From Leptolinea sp. UBA5366 (GTDB lineage: Bacteria; Chloroflexota; Anaerolineae; Anaerolineales; Anaerolineaceae): a stretch of 27,461 nt of DNA. The notes under the pieces are model-generated. The model was given only the letters and a program-made list of their open reading frames with translations. It was not told the DNA's origin and did not search any database. This document shows, piece by piece, positions 16,132 to 23,819 of this stretch; positions within the stretch are counted from its first letter, which is position 1; each line of letters begins with the position of its first letter. Both the position numbers and the translations under genes were made by a program. The DNA is taken from NCBI GenBank assembly GCA_002407845.1, contig DHPK01000021.1:5719-33179 (forward strand), in the 5' to 3' direction.

Positions 16132-16733
16132 TGGATCAGAGACGATTTTTGAATTTTATTAATTTCTCGGAGCGGCTGAAAAACAACACCCGTCATTCAT
16201 GGACTTCAAATGGCAGGCATGAGAGCGTGGCGGAGCACAGCTGGCGGCTGATGCTGATGGCGTATCTGGTGCGGGATGAGTATCCGGATGCCGACATTCA
16301 AAAAGTGATGCTGATGTGTCTGTTCCATGACATTGGTGAAGCAGTGACCGGTGACATTCCTGCGTTTGAAAAGGATCATTCGGAGGAAGATCAGGAAGCG
16401 AAAGCAGTTCAGATGATCGTTGATGGGCTGCCGGAACCGTATGACTCGGAACTGGAAGCGCTTTTCGCGGAAATGGACGCGATGGAAACGCTCGAAGCGA
16501 AAATCTTCAAAGCGCTTGACAAGATGGAAGCCATTGTGCAGCATAATCAGGCTGATCTGGCGACCTGGCAGCCGAATGAATATGCATATAATCTGATTTA
16601 TGGTGAGGAAGAAGTTCAGTTTTCGCCCTGGATGATAGGGTTCAAGCAGCTGCTGATGGAGGATGCACGCGCCAAAGTGGAAAGCGGAAAAGCCGCTGGC
16701 ATGTCAGACAGTTCCGCCGAAATCGCTGATTGA
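16131..16733 (+). CDS. HD-domain phosphohydrolase (YfbR-like 5'-nucleotidase)
   Basis: A 200-residue soluble HD-superfamily enzyme. The metal-binding residues are visible as RHESVAEHSWRL, LFHDIGEAVTGDIP (the HD motif) and the later KALDKMEAIVQHN Asp. The pattern matches YfbR/HD_3 proteins, which dephosphorylate deoxynucleoside 5'-monophosphates. The ATG at 16131 is chosen with AAGGA seven bases upstream; a GTG just before it is also possible. It is coupled to the TfoX-N gene through a TGATG overlap. The substrate is inferred from the family. Confidence 0.88.
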   Translation: MDQRRFLNFINFSERLKNNTRHSWTSNGRHESVAEHSWRLMLMAYLVRDEYPDADIQKVMLMCLFHDIGEAVTGDIPAFEKDHSEEDQEAKAVQMIVDGLPEPYDSELEALFAEMDAMETLEAKIFKALDKMEAIVQHNQADLATWQPNEYAYNLIYGEEEVQFSPWMIGFKQLLMEDARAKVESGKAAGMSDSSAEIAD

Positions 16734-16778
16734 GAGAGATTCCAAGTGATGAAAGATTAGACAAGAGAGCTTCTTGGT

Positions 16779-16816
16779 GAAAAAAAACAGGCGCTGCACG
16801 AGATCGCAGCGCCTGT
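16779..16816. terminator. Bidirectional terminator between convergent genes
   Basis: ACAGGCGCTGC (16787-16797) and GCAGCGCCTGT (16806-16816) form an 11-bp perfect stem. On the minus strand it ends in eight T residues (from the A run at 16780-16787), so it mainly terminates the ferritin-like gene. On the plus strand a T-rich stretch follows as well. Confidence 0.88.
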
Positions 16817-16841
16817 CTCTTTATTTATCCAGTTTTGGATC

Positions 16842-17336
16842 TTACAGTTTCAAATTGGTCAGCTGGCTGTCCATGCGGCGTTCCATAACCATTCGCAGGT
16901 GAGCCTTTTCTTCCTTCAAGACAACTTTGAATTCGTCCGGCTGCAGCTCAGGATAGAGCTCAATCAGTTCTTCAACGAACAGCACAGAATCGCGTTCCGC
17001 GCGTTCTGCAATGTCGAAAACGTCATCTTTGATCGTCAGTTTTTTTGCTTTTTCGATCAGCAAATCCGGGTCGCGCAGCATGTTGTTTTGAATTAAAAGG
17101 TTCAAATACTGTTCCTGCTCTTCGGAAATTTCGATTTCCAGCCCTTTTGAATTCTCATACTTATGAAGCAGAGCGACATAAATATCATGGTGCTTGTCTT
17201 CATCTTTTGCCATGTTTTCGAAGAATTTTCCTCCGAATTTTGCATTTTTTGCCAGTTCGCGATAGAGATCGCCGACTGCTTTTTCATTTGCAGCCATCAT
17301 TTTAAAAAAGCCTGATCCATCCCACATTCTGCTCAT
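16842..17336 (-). CDS. Ferritin-like (rubrerythrin-family) diiron protein
   Basis: A 164-residue four-helix ferritin-like protein without a rubredoxin domain. Candidate diiron ligands are in NEKAVGDLYRELA, DEDKHHDIY (ExxH-like), AERAERDSVLFVEEL and EEKAHLRMV (ExxH). It resembles rubrerythrin-like proteins of anaerobes, so it probably handles peroxide or iron. The start at 17336 has TGGAGGATTT directly before it; an upstream in-frame ATG (17378) lacks an RBS. It has its own strong promoter with a palindrome over the -10 box and ends at a strong terminator. Confidence 0.85.
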   Translation of the reverse strand: MSRMWDGSGFFKMMAANEKAVGDLYRELAKNAKFGGKFFENMAKDEDKHHDIYVALLHKYENSKGLEIEISEEQEQYLNLLIQNNMLRDPDLLIEKAKKLTIKDDVFDIAERAERDSVLFVEELIELYPELQPDEFKVVLKEEKAHLRMVMERRMDSQLTNLKL

Positions 17337-17398
17337 AAATCCTCCAAAATTTTTTAATCCCGTTGCCGGGGTAACCAATTTGTCTTAACAATTCAATT

Positions 17399-17429
17399 TT
17401 ATTATAATAAATCGTTTCAGATTGTTCAA
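17399..17429 (-). promoter_or_regulatory. Promoter of the ferritin-like gene with an overlapping palindrome
   Basis: On the minus strand, -35 TTGAAC (17424-17429) and -10 TATAAT (17401-17406) are 17 bases apart. A perfect 12-bp palindrome, TTATTATAATAA (17399-17410), covers the -10 box and resembles AT-rich Fur/PerR-type operators. Regulation by iron or peroxide is plausible for this gene but is inference. Confidence 0.75.
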
Positions 17430-17801
17430 GATAAGATTTTAAATTTCTAATCAAAATTAAACAATTGATCCATCCGGAGGGATTATTAACAATTTGCCCC
17501 GTCAAGACAATTTCACTTCAACCCCTGCCGATAAGCGTGACCGTTCTAAAGGACTCAGGCAGATTCACGAATAGCAACTCTGCTGCTCCTCGGAATCGGC
17601 GGGGGTGATGGCAGCGCACTGGACAACTTTCCTAAAATCGGTCCAGGTCTCAACCGCCGCAATTGGAACGGACAAGAAAAAGCTGAAGAGTGACGAAAAG
17701 CATGAGCAGATATTACAAACAAATATCCTGAAGGAAATAGCATACAGGAAAAAAGTAGATCATCGTTCATTTCCTCTTCCACCCACTCATCACAACCATA
17801 A
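17430..17801. other. Intergenic stretch without convincing genes
   Basis: Several short frames cross 17555-17808 on both strands, but none has an RBS, a recognisable motif or a convincing length. Base composition changes here from the balanced composition of the flanking genes to the AT-rich patch that follows, so this may be the boundary of an insertion. Confidence 0.5.
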
Positions 17802-18223
17802 ACTTTGATAGATGTTTTATTAAAACTCATAAAAGAAAACGCAGATAGTGCAAGCAAAGGATTAGAAAAATCTATTGCAAGCTATCAGCTTTTCAAAAAA
17901 ACTTTCTTTATCTGAACTGAAAGAAAGCATAGTTGTTGTGAGAGATAAAAATTGCAAAGAATTTTAGGAGAAAGTAAGACCATGAATTTATTTAAAATTT
18001 ATCTAAGTGGAAATCGGAAGTAAGCACTTTTAAGAAAGAAAATGATAATTTATATTCTAAAACCATAGACATATGAAAGAAAGTTGAACATGCCGAAATA
18101 GGGAGAAGCTGCATAGAGACATTATTGCAAGAAAATAGAGAACAAATACAGGTAAAGAAAAATGAATTAGACGTATAAAAACAGGCTAAAAGGTTTTTAA
18201 TAACGATAATAAAAATGCGGTGA
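17802..18223 (+). pseudogene. Degraded AT-rich coding remnant(s), coiled-coil-like
   Basis: Successive frames on the plus strand contain coding-like text interrupted by stops and shifts: KLIKENADSASKGLEKSIAS (from 17802), LSELKESIVVVRDKN (from 17902), MNLFKIYLSGNRK with an AGGAG RBS (17982), and, from 17999, SEVSTFKKENDNL, CIETLLQENREQIQVKKNEL and KQAKRFL, broken by three in-frame stops. The last part has a heptad-like, lysine- and glutamate-rich pattern typical of coiled coils. I cannot name the parent gene; a mobilisation or recombination protein of a mobile element is possible. The low GC matches the adjacent ABC transporter genes. Confidence 0.45.
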
Positions 18224-18293
18224 AATAGCAAAACTATACCATCGCATCTCTATGAATTTCAAAATAATGTTTCTGAAGAGATTAGTCGCTGTT

Positions 18294-19043
18294 TTATATA
18301 TTTTCGCCATTCATTTTATGTTCAAAAGCGATAATTGCAAGAGCGAAAATAACTATGGTATAGCCCATTACATTAGTCAAGTGAGGAAGAATTTGACTGA
18401 AATTGCCACTTAAAGTTGCTTTTATTGCTTCTACGCTATGATAAAATGGCAGAATATTTGTTATCGTCTTGAAAGCACCGCCTATCAAATCAATCGGAAT
18501 AAACACTCCAGATAACCACCCCGCAACATTGGTCAGCAATGCACCGCAGACAGCGCCAACTGCCTTGTCATTCAAAAGACTGCCAAGAAACAGACCTATC
18601 CCGACAAATAACAATGAAGTTAAAGATGTTAGAGCAATTGCTAATAGGATGTTAGCATTTATTTCAAGTCCAAAAGCTCCCGACGCCAATAAGGTTATTG
18701 TTGCCTGTACGATCGCCATAACAAGCATTGGCAAAGTGTACCCAAAAATAAAATCCATCGCATTCATAGGAGAGGTGAAAAGACGCATTAAGAAAGAAGA
18801 TGTACGATCTTTTGATACCAGCATCCCTACAAATAATGCCATAAAAACACTCCCGAACATCGCCAAACCCGGTGCAAGATTTCCTATTTGGAACATCATG
18901 TTTTCTGCTTCAGCAGGTATAGCGGAATTGACAATAGATAGTAAAACTAATAGAACGAGCGGAAAGCCAAGACCAAAAAAGAAATTAATAGGATCTCGCA
19001 AAATCTCCTTCGTATTACGTTTTGAAAATAAAATCATCTTCAT
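18294..19043 (-). CDS. ABC-2 type transporter permease
   Basis: A 249-residue permease with six membrane segments. The cytoplasmic start FSKRNTKEILRDPINFFFGLGFPLVLL and the later SGVFIPIDLIGG and PFYHSVEAIKATL are typical of ABC-2 (drug or bacteriocin/lipid) exporters. AGGAGG precedes the ATG; the start overlaps the stop of the ATPase gene by four bases (ATGA). Together with the ATPase it forms an exporter whose substrate is unknown. Codon use is much more AT-rich than that of neighbours such as the capsid or the glycosylase gene, indicating recent transfer. Confidence 0.9.
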   Translation of the reverse strand: MKMILFSKRNTKEILRDPINFFFGLGFPLVLLVLLSIVNSAIPAEAENMMFQIGNLAPGLAMFGSVFMALFVGMLVSKDRTSSFLMRLFTSPMNAMDFIFGYTLPMLVMAIVQATITLLASGAFGLEINANILLAIALTSLTSLLFVGIGLFLGSLLNDKAVGAVCGALLTNVAGWLSGVFIPIDLIGGAFKTITNILPFYHSVEAIKATLSGNFSQILPHLTNVMGYTIVIFALAIIAFEHKMNGENI

Positions 19044-19765
19044 AGTACACCTCCTGAAAGCACAACAAAAGCATCTTCCAACTTAGAAGTCCCAGTTTGC
19101 ATTATTAATTCTGCTACTGTTCCCATAGCTGTTAATTCCCCTTTTGCCATTATCCCCACACGGTCAGATAAATTTTCTACCTCGTCCATATAATGGGTTG
19201 TGAGAATTATGGTAACTTTTCCTTTTAGTTCTTTGATGGATGTCCATAATTCACGACGAGCCAATACATCAAGTCCTAAAGTCGGTTCATCTAAAAATAA
19301 AATTTGAGGGTCTGAAATCAGAGCCATGGCAATAGAAAGACGGCGTTGCATTCCACCTGATAAGTGTTTAGATTTTTTGTTTAATTCTTTCTCTAAACCA
19401 AATTTCTCTACTATTTCACGAGCTTTTTTCTTTGCCGTTTTACTGTCTTGTCCATAAATTCCTGCAATAAGCTCCAAATTTTCCAAAACTGATAAATTTT
19501 CAGCTACCGCAGTCTCCTGTGGTGAGATATTGATTTTTTTCTTTACTAGGCATGGATTAGAAATAATGCTATCTCCAAGCAGTGAAGCATCCCCGCTTGT
19601 AGGTTTTATTAAGCAAGATAACATTTTTATGGTTGTGCTTTTTCCTGCACCATTTACACCAAGTAAGGCAAATAACTCACCCTGTTCAACAGTCAAATTA
19701 AGGTCATCCACAGCAACGATACTGCCATATTTCTTGGTAAGTCCTCTAATGATTATTGTGTTCAT
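19040..19765 (-). CDS. ABC transporter ATP-binding protein
   Basis: A 241-residue ATPase with Walker A GVNGAGKST (residues ~36-44), Q-loop ISPQETAV, signature LSGGMQRR, Walker B ILFLDEPTLGLD and the H-loop TTHYMDEVE. It belongs to the CcmA/DrrA-like group that pairs with ABC-2 permeases for drug, antibiotic or lipid export. It overlaps the AbrB gene upstream (TAATG) and the permease downstream (ATGA), so the three are expected to be one transcript with coupled translation. Confidence 0.93.
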   Translation of the reverse strand: MNTIIIRGLTKKYGSIVAVDDLNLTVEQGELFALLGVNGAGKSTTIKMLSCLIKPTSGDASLLGDSIISNPCLVKKKINISPQETAVAENLSVLENLELIAGIYGQDSKTAKKKAREIVEKFGLEKELNKKSKHLSGGMQRRLSIAMALISDPQILFLDEPTLGLDVLARRELWTSIKELKGKVTIILTTHYMDEVENLSDRVGIMAKGELTAMGTVAELIMQTGTSKLEDAFVVLSGGVL

Positions 19766-19986
19766 TATTCATCCCCCTTTGGTGCATTTCCACTGAAAAT
19801 AGTATCTATTATATTTGCGAACATATTTTTAGGTGGAATGGCGATACCTTGATTTATATCTCCAAGCACGATTATAGTATCGCCGGGTTTAATGTTGAAA
19901 AGATCACGGGCTTCTTTAGGGATAACAATCTGTCCCTTTTCTCCTACCTTAACTGTCCAAGCATATTTTCCTTCAGGGTGGTTCAT
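19765..19986 (-). CDS. AbrB/SpoVT-family DNA-binding protein
   Basis: A 73-residue swapped-hairpin transcription factor. VKVGEKGQIVIPKEARDLFNIKPGDTIIVLGD is the AbrB/MazE/SpoVT core (its glycine, IP and GD positions are diagnostic). The start at 19986 has GAGGAAAAA before it; the longer frame from 20055 would cover the promoter. Genes of this family head ABC exporter operons in many Firmicutes, where they probably autoregulate. It is the first gene of this operon. Confidence 0.9.
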   Translation of the reverse strand: MNHPEGKYAWTVKVGEKGQIVIPKEARDLFNIKPGDTIIVLGDINQGIAIPPKNMFANIIDTIFSGNAPKGDE

Positions 19987-20017
19987 TTTTTCCTCTTTAA
20001 GTATGATTTGTATGAAT

Positions 20018-20046
20018 AGTATAACAAAATTAACTTTTTGAGTCAA
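20018..20046 (-). promoter_or_regulatory. Promoter of the AbrB-ABC operon
   Basis: On the minus strand -35 TTGACT (20041-20046) and -10 TATACT (20018-20023) are exactly 17 bases apart. Two direct copies of GTATGA (20001-20006, 20010-20015, plus-strand view) lie just downstream of the -10 box and could be an operator for the AbrB-like protein; that link is inference. Confidence 0.75.
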
Positions 20047-20055
20047 TGAATTCAA

Positions 20056-20364
20056 AAGGTTACTTGATAAAATGCTTCATGATGCGCTGATTTTAATGCT
20101 GGATGGCGATACGGGAAAAGGCTGCTGTCAGGGAAGCGCTCTGAGAATGAGCACGCCGCCTAACGTATGAATTTTTATCTTGATCAACCGCAAGCTGAGG
20201 GTGCGGCACACTGCCTGGACAATCTGCTTTTATAAGCAGGTTTCGGCTTCCCTTTTTTTTAATTCCGTTCGTTTGGAAAACTCCTTTTTTACTGAACGGC
20301 AGAAACATGGCGCTTCTCCTGCTGTTTGCCATTTTTGAGGCCGCTGTCGCTCACACGCTCTTCC
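20056..20364. other. Intergenic stretch, no gene supported
   Basis: A minus-strand frame at 20093-20332 has no RBS, no recognisable domain and odd composition, so I do not call it. No hairpin with a T tract was found as the terminator of the glycosylase gene. The stretch returns to the GC-richer composition of the flanks, which places the right edge of the AT-rich patch near 20050. Confidence 0.5.
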
Positions 20365-21540
20365 TCAGCAGTCTGAATTCTGACAAGCCTCGGGCAGCAG
20401 TTCTGCCTCATGAAAGCGGGCGAACCGCATGAAACAATCCTGCAGCGCCGGCTGATCGGCTTTATCTGTTTCGAGCCAGAGTCCTTTTATCTGGAGCGTG
20501 CCAGCGCGTTTATCCCAATATGGCTCGCAGCGTCCGATGAAACGCTCTCCCTGCAGGATCGGCAGCACATAATGGCCATATTTGCGCTGGGCGGCGGGTG
20601 TATAAACTTCCCATTTATATTCGAAATCGAAAAAATAGCGAATCAGTTTTCGGTCCCAGAGCAGGTTATCCAGCGGCGCGATCAGCTCTGTCCTTGAGAT
20701 CGGAAGTTCGTCAGCCAGCGCCGACTCCAGCAGCCCCAAATCGCTCGACTGAATGTAAAATCGTTCCTTCTCGTTATGAATCGCTATCTCGCTGATCTCC
20801 CCCGACTCCGCCAGCTCAGCGAAGGCTGTGTTCCGTTCCGCAGTTTTCAGCCCATTGATCCCGAGCCAGGCATCTGAAGCTCTGTTCCAGAGCAGCCCGA
20901 CTGAGCCAATCCGCCTGTATACCCACCAACGGAAAAAATCTGCCTGTGTAGCATTCGGGTCGGCGCGCTCCAGCAGCTCGGCTGGCAGGTGATCCGCTGC
21001 CAATGCATAGAACTTGCGCGTGCCAACTTTATGATGAACGATCAGGACGCCTTGAAAGTAGAGAGTTTCCAGCGCTGCCCGTGCGGCATTCGTGTTGTCC
21101 CAATACCAATGAACTTTTTCCTGGATCGGCAGGTCGGACGAGCTCAGCGGACCTCTCTCCCGCAGGGTCTGAACGATCGGCTCGAAATAAGGTTTGAGTT
21201 TGTCTAGTGAACGGGCGTGGTTAAGATATCGGCTGCGTGTCCGGGAAAAATATGGCCAGTCTTCGGTCGGAATGATCGCTAAATTTTTATCATAATAATC
21301 AAGCGCTGATCGATCTTCATACAGCAATGCAAACAGCATACTTTTGGAAAAACCTTTCACTCGCGACTGCAGCACCAGCTCTGCGTTCATCCCGCAAATG
21401 TTGACCGGGTCAAATTGGATGCAGCCGGCTTGCCGGATGAACGTCAGCGCGCCTGCCTTTCCTTCAAAGCGGTGGGAACCGGATAATCCATGTTTTTTGA
21501 GCAGAAAGCGGCGTGCCTGCTGTTTCGTTAGTTCAATCAT
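20365..21540 (-). CDS. YcaQ/AlkX-like winged-helix DNA glycosylase
   Basis: A 391-residue HTH_42 (DUF1006) protein. The family includes E. coli YcaQ (AlkX) and Streptomyces AlkZ, monofunctional glycosylases that excise bulky or cross-linked purines; the catalytic loop is QxD in AlkX and QxQ in AlkZ. Here CIQFDPVN near residue 40 has QFD, which assigns it to the AlkX branch. Other landmarks are VHWYWDNTNAARAALE, a middle winged-helix region, and LIAPLDNLLWDRK and YGHYVLPILQGERFIGRCE near the C-terminus. I use the ATG at 21540; the longer frame begins in the upstream terminator. Confidence 0.85.
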   Translation of the reverse strand: MIELTKQQARRFLLKKHGLSGSHRFEGKAGALTFIRQAGCIQFDPVNICGMNAELVLQSRVKGFSKSMLFALLYEDRSALDYYDKNLAIIPTEDWPYFSRTRSRYLNHARSLDKLKPYFEPIVQTLRERGPLSSSDLPIQEKVHWYWDNTNAARAALETLYFQGVLIVHHKVGTRKFYALAADHLPAELLERADPNATQADFFRWWVYRRIGSVGLLWNRASDAWLGINGLKTAERNTAFAELAESGEISEIAIHNEKERFYIQSSDLGLLESALADELPISRTELIAPLDNLLWDRKLIRYFFDFEYKWEVYTPAAQRKYGHYVLPILQGERFIGRCEPYWDKRAGTLQIKGLWLETDKADQPALQDCFMRFARFHEAELLPEACQNSDC

Positions 21541-21589
21541 TCGGCTTGGGTTTCCTTTCAGTCTTGGGCAAAGTTCAGCCAGCATGAAT

Positions 21590-21620
21590 AAAAAAGTCTC
21601 CTGATTGTTTCAGGAGACTT
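21590..21620 (-). terminator. Terminator of the sortase gene
   Basis: On the minus strand AAGTCTCCTG (21611-21620 reversed) and CAGGAGACTT (21594-21603 reversed) form a perfect 10-bp stem with a 7-base loop, followed by TTTTTTATT. It lies 18 bases after the sortase stop. Confidence 0.9.
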
Positions 21621-21638
21621 AATTTTATCGGAATCTTT

Positions 21639-23705
21639 TTACAATTGTTTGGCGAATACGATTCGGCGGTTCAGATAATGACCGTCCGGCGCTTCGTTTT
21701 CGCAGGTGATCAGCACGATCGGGTTGTTGTATTCGGATGCTTTTGCCTGCACCAGTGCGAAATCATTCGGCTCATACAGTTCATTGGCAACGACGCTGAA
21801 TTCAAGCAGTTCGCCGTTTGGATCGCGGACGAAGATGCGATCGTTCTGTTTCAAGTTGCCGATGAACAGGAACGGTCCGGATTCAGCAGTATTCAGGTGG
21901 TTGTGCCCGGCAATATAGCTGATTCCTTGACCTGGCAGGGCGCTGCCTTCAAGCAGACCGGCGCGGTCATGGAGCCATTCAACTGCCCAGCTGGTGTTTT
22001 CAAACGGAACCGTCACAATATCGCTGGTGATCTGGAGCTGCGGTAAATCCAGTTCGTAATACAGATCGGTGTATGAGAGACTGGCAGGCTGTTCGCGCAA
22101 CGGGGTCACCAGAGCAGAATGGAAACCGGTTTCGGGCAGCTTATCTTTGCAGCCATCCAGCGCACAGGAGTCATTTTCAAAAGTTGGAACTGTTGTAAAT
22201 CCGATTCCAGCGGCTTGAGCAGCAGTAGCTTTCTCAACATATCCTTCATCAAGTCCTTTGGAGACGGGTTCCACAGACACCGGCAACAGATCAGCTGTTT
22301 CAGCAGAGGTCGATGCAGGATCAATCGTTTCATCAGGAATTATTATTACTTCCGGTTGAGGCAGCTCTTCAACCGTCTGGGGCAGAGCTTCTGCCGGCTC
22401 TTCGATTACTTCAGCTATCGCGGCATCGATTTCGACCTCACCCGGCTCTTCGATCGGCGTGACAGGCGCATCTGCTTCAACAATAGGCTCGATTGCCGGA
22501 ACTTCTGCTTCTGCCGGGGCAGCTGCCAGAGGTGTATCCTCCGCCAAAGGAGCTTCTTCAGGAGCAGGTTCAACCGGTAATTCGGCAACTGGTTCCGGAA
22601 CAATAGCGATGTCCGCGTCTTCAATGACAACCGACTCTTGGACAACCGCCTCTGGTTCGAATTCGAGAATGGCTTCTGGTTCTTCGACAACTGGCTGTTG
22701 TATGGGTTGCTGATTTGCAGCAGGCATGTTTTCCTGATAATCAAAAGTTACATCGCCGACGACATACCAGCCGTCACCAATCATGAATTTATCGTTATGC
22801 GATTCGGCAGGGAATTCGACTTGTTTTGAGACTGTTTCGGACTGCGGAGCCAAAACTGCGGATTCATTGAGAGCGAACCAGCCCTCGCCTAACTTAAATT
22901 TGTCATTATCGACAGCTGTTTTACTCTCCAGCGGCTGTCCAGTTTCATCAATCGCGGTAACCGTTTCAACGGCTGGGACTGTGATCGGCGCATCAGCGAC
23001 CGTCCCGTCCGCCTGAATGCTCTTCCATTCAGGATAGAGATTTAAATCATTGGTAATATGGATCAGATCCCCAAAACTGTAAGAGGTGCCATCCAGAGTT
23101 TCAGCGCTGTTCCAGCTGTTGAATGTGTAGCCGGCTTTCGCAAGCGGATTGGGATTGCCCGTTTCATCCAGTCCCAAATTTCCCAAAATGGTGACTTCGT
23201 CTCCAAATGCATAGGCGTCTGAATCTTCAACTGCTGCGCCTGAATCGGTCAGATTGCTGTGGTAAGTGACAGTCAGCCCATCCAGATCCACATCGGCGGC
23301 ATCTGTGATAGTAAGTGTCGAATCAGCGTAGCTTTCAAGATAGAAAAGCGAATCGCTTTCAGCAGCGGTTGCCCGCAGCGTATAAGCGCCAACATTGGTA
23401 AAAGGTACGTCTGCACAGTTGTCAAACTTGTACCCGTCCAATGAACAGGAATAGATCAGCGCTGGCGCCGGATCGACCGCGATTTCCAAGCCGTCCGAAT
23501 ATTTCACTTCGACATTAAACAGCTGGTTTGCGACTCCCATCCAGGAAGCATCGCCCGTAAACGGAATGTTCGCGGATTGATCAGAAATTTTCAAAATGGA
23601 ATCACAATAATCTTCCGCGGTGCATTCAGGTGCTGCGAATACTGTGCTGGGGATAAATGCCAGCATCAGGATGACAGAAAGGTAAAACAAGAAATTCTTT
23701 TTCAT
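21639..23705 (-). CDS. Secreted multidomain protein with C-terminal sortase and internal LPETG
   Basis: A 688-residue protein. Residues 1-24 are a signal peptide (ending VFAA). Residues ~140-228 look like a Listeria-Bacteroides (InlB-type) repeat, with YTFNSWNSAETLDGTSYSFG and LNLYPEW. Two related ~18-residue motifs follow: DNDKFKLGEGWFALNE (~266) and HNDKFMIGDGWYVVGD (~303). Residues ~330-470 are a proline- and glutamate-rich stalk. LPETG is at 523-527. A sortase domain follows (~545-688) with His601 (YIAGHNHL), Cys668 (VLITCE) and Arg680/681 (LNRRIVF). No transmembrane tail follows LPETG, so the enzyme appears to carry its own recognition motif. RBS GGAG lies before the ATG. Whether it cleaves itself or is anchored by another sortase is unknown. 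Confidence 0.88.
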   Translation of the reverse strand: MKKNFLFYLSVILMLAFIPSTVFAAPECTAEDYCDSILKISDQSANIPFTGDASWMGVANQLFNVEVKYSDGLEIAVDPAPALIYSCSLDGYKFDNCADVPFTNVGAYTLRATAAESDSLFYLESYADSTLTITDAADVDLDGLTVTYHSNLTDSGAAVEDSDAYAFGDEVTILGNLGLDETGNPNPLAKAGYTFNSWNSAETLDGTSYSFGDLIHITNDLNLYPEWKSIQADGTVADAPITVPAVETVTAIDETGQPLESKTAVDNDKFKLGEGWFALNESAVLAPQSETVSKQVEFPAESHNDKFMIGDGWYVVGDVTFDYQENMPAANQQPIQQPVVEEPEAILEFEPEAVVQESVVIEDADIAIVPEPVAELPVEPAPEEAPLAEDTPLAAAPAEAEVPAIEPIVEADAPVTPIEEPGEVEIDAAIAEVIEEPAEALPQTVEELPQPEVIIIPDETIDPASTSAETADLLPVSVEPVSKGLDEGYVEKATAAQAAGIGFTTVPTFENDSCALDGCKDKLPETGFHSALVTPLREQPASLSYTDLYYELDLPQLQITSDIVTVPFENTSWAVEWLHDRAGLLEGSALPGQGISYIAGHNHLNTAESGPFLFIGNLKQNDRIFVRDPNGELLEFSVVANELYEPNDFALVQAKASEYNNPIVLITCENEAPDGHYLNRRIVFAKQL

Positions 23706-23741
23706 GGCAACTCCGTTTTCGTCCAGAAACGGGATCCGCTG

Positions 23742-23780
23742 TTCGACCCCATTTCGATAATTCGTTCGATATTCTTTCGA
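23742..23780. repeat. Helically phased TTCGA repeats upstream of the sortase gene
   Basis: TTCGA occurs at 23742, 23753, 23765 and 23776, giving spacings of 11, 12 and 11 bases, i.e. about one helical turn each. A perfect palindrome, CTCTTAAGAG, lies next to them at 23784-23793. The set lies 37 bases upstream of the sortase start, inside the likely promoter region, so it may be a multi-site operator. Confidence 0.45.
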
Positions 23781-23819
23781 ATGCTCTTAAGAGTGCAAGG
23801 GATGTGCCAAAAAAGAAAA

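Noticed and set aside
17555..17857. 100-codon minus-strand frame
   Set aside because: No RBS, no recognisable domain, and composition changes along its length; likely chance.
20093..20332. 79-codon minus-strand frame after the glycosylase gene
   Set aside because: No RBS or motif and no coding-like composition.
22119..22580. Frames opposite the Pro/Glu stalk of the sortase protein
   Set aside because: Repetitive stalk codons generate long antisense frames rich in Phe, Arg and Ser; not plausible proteins.
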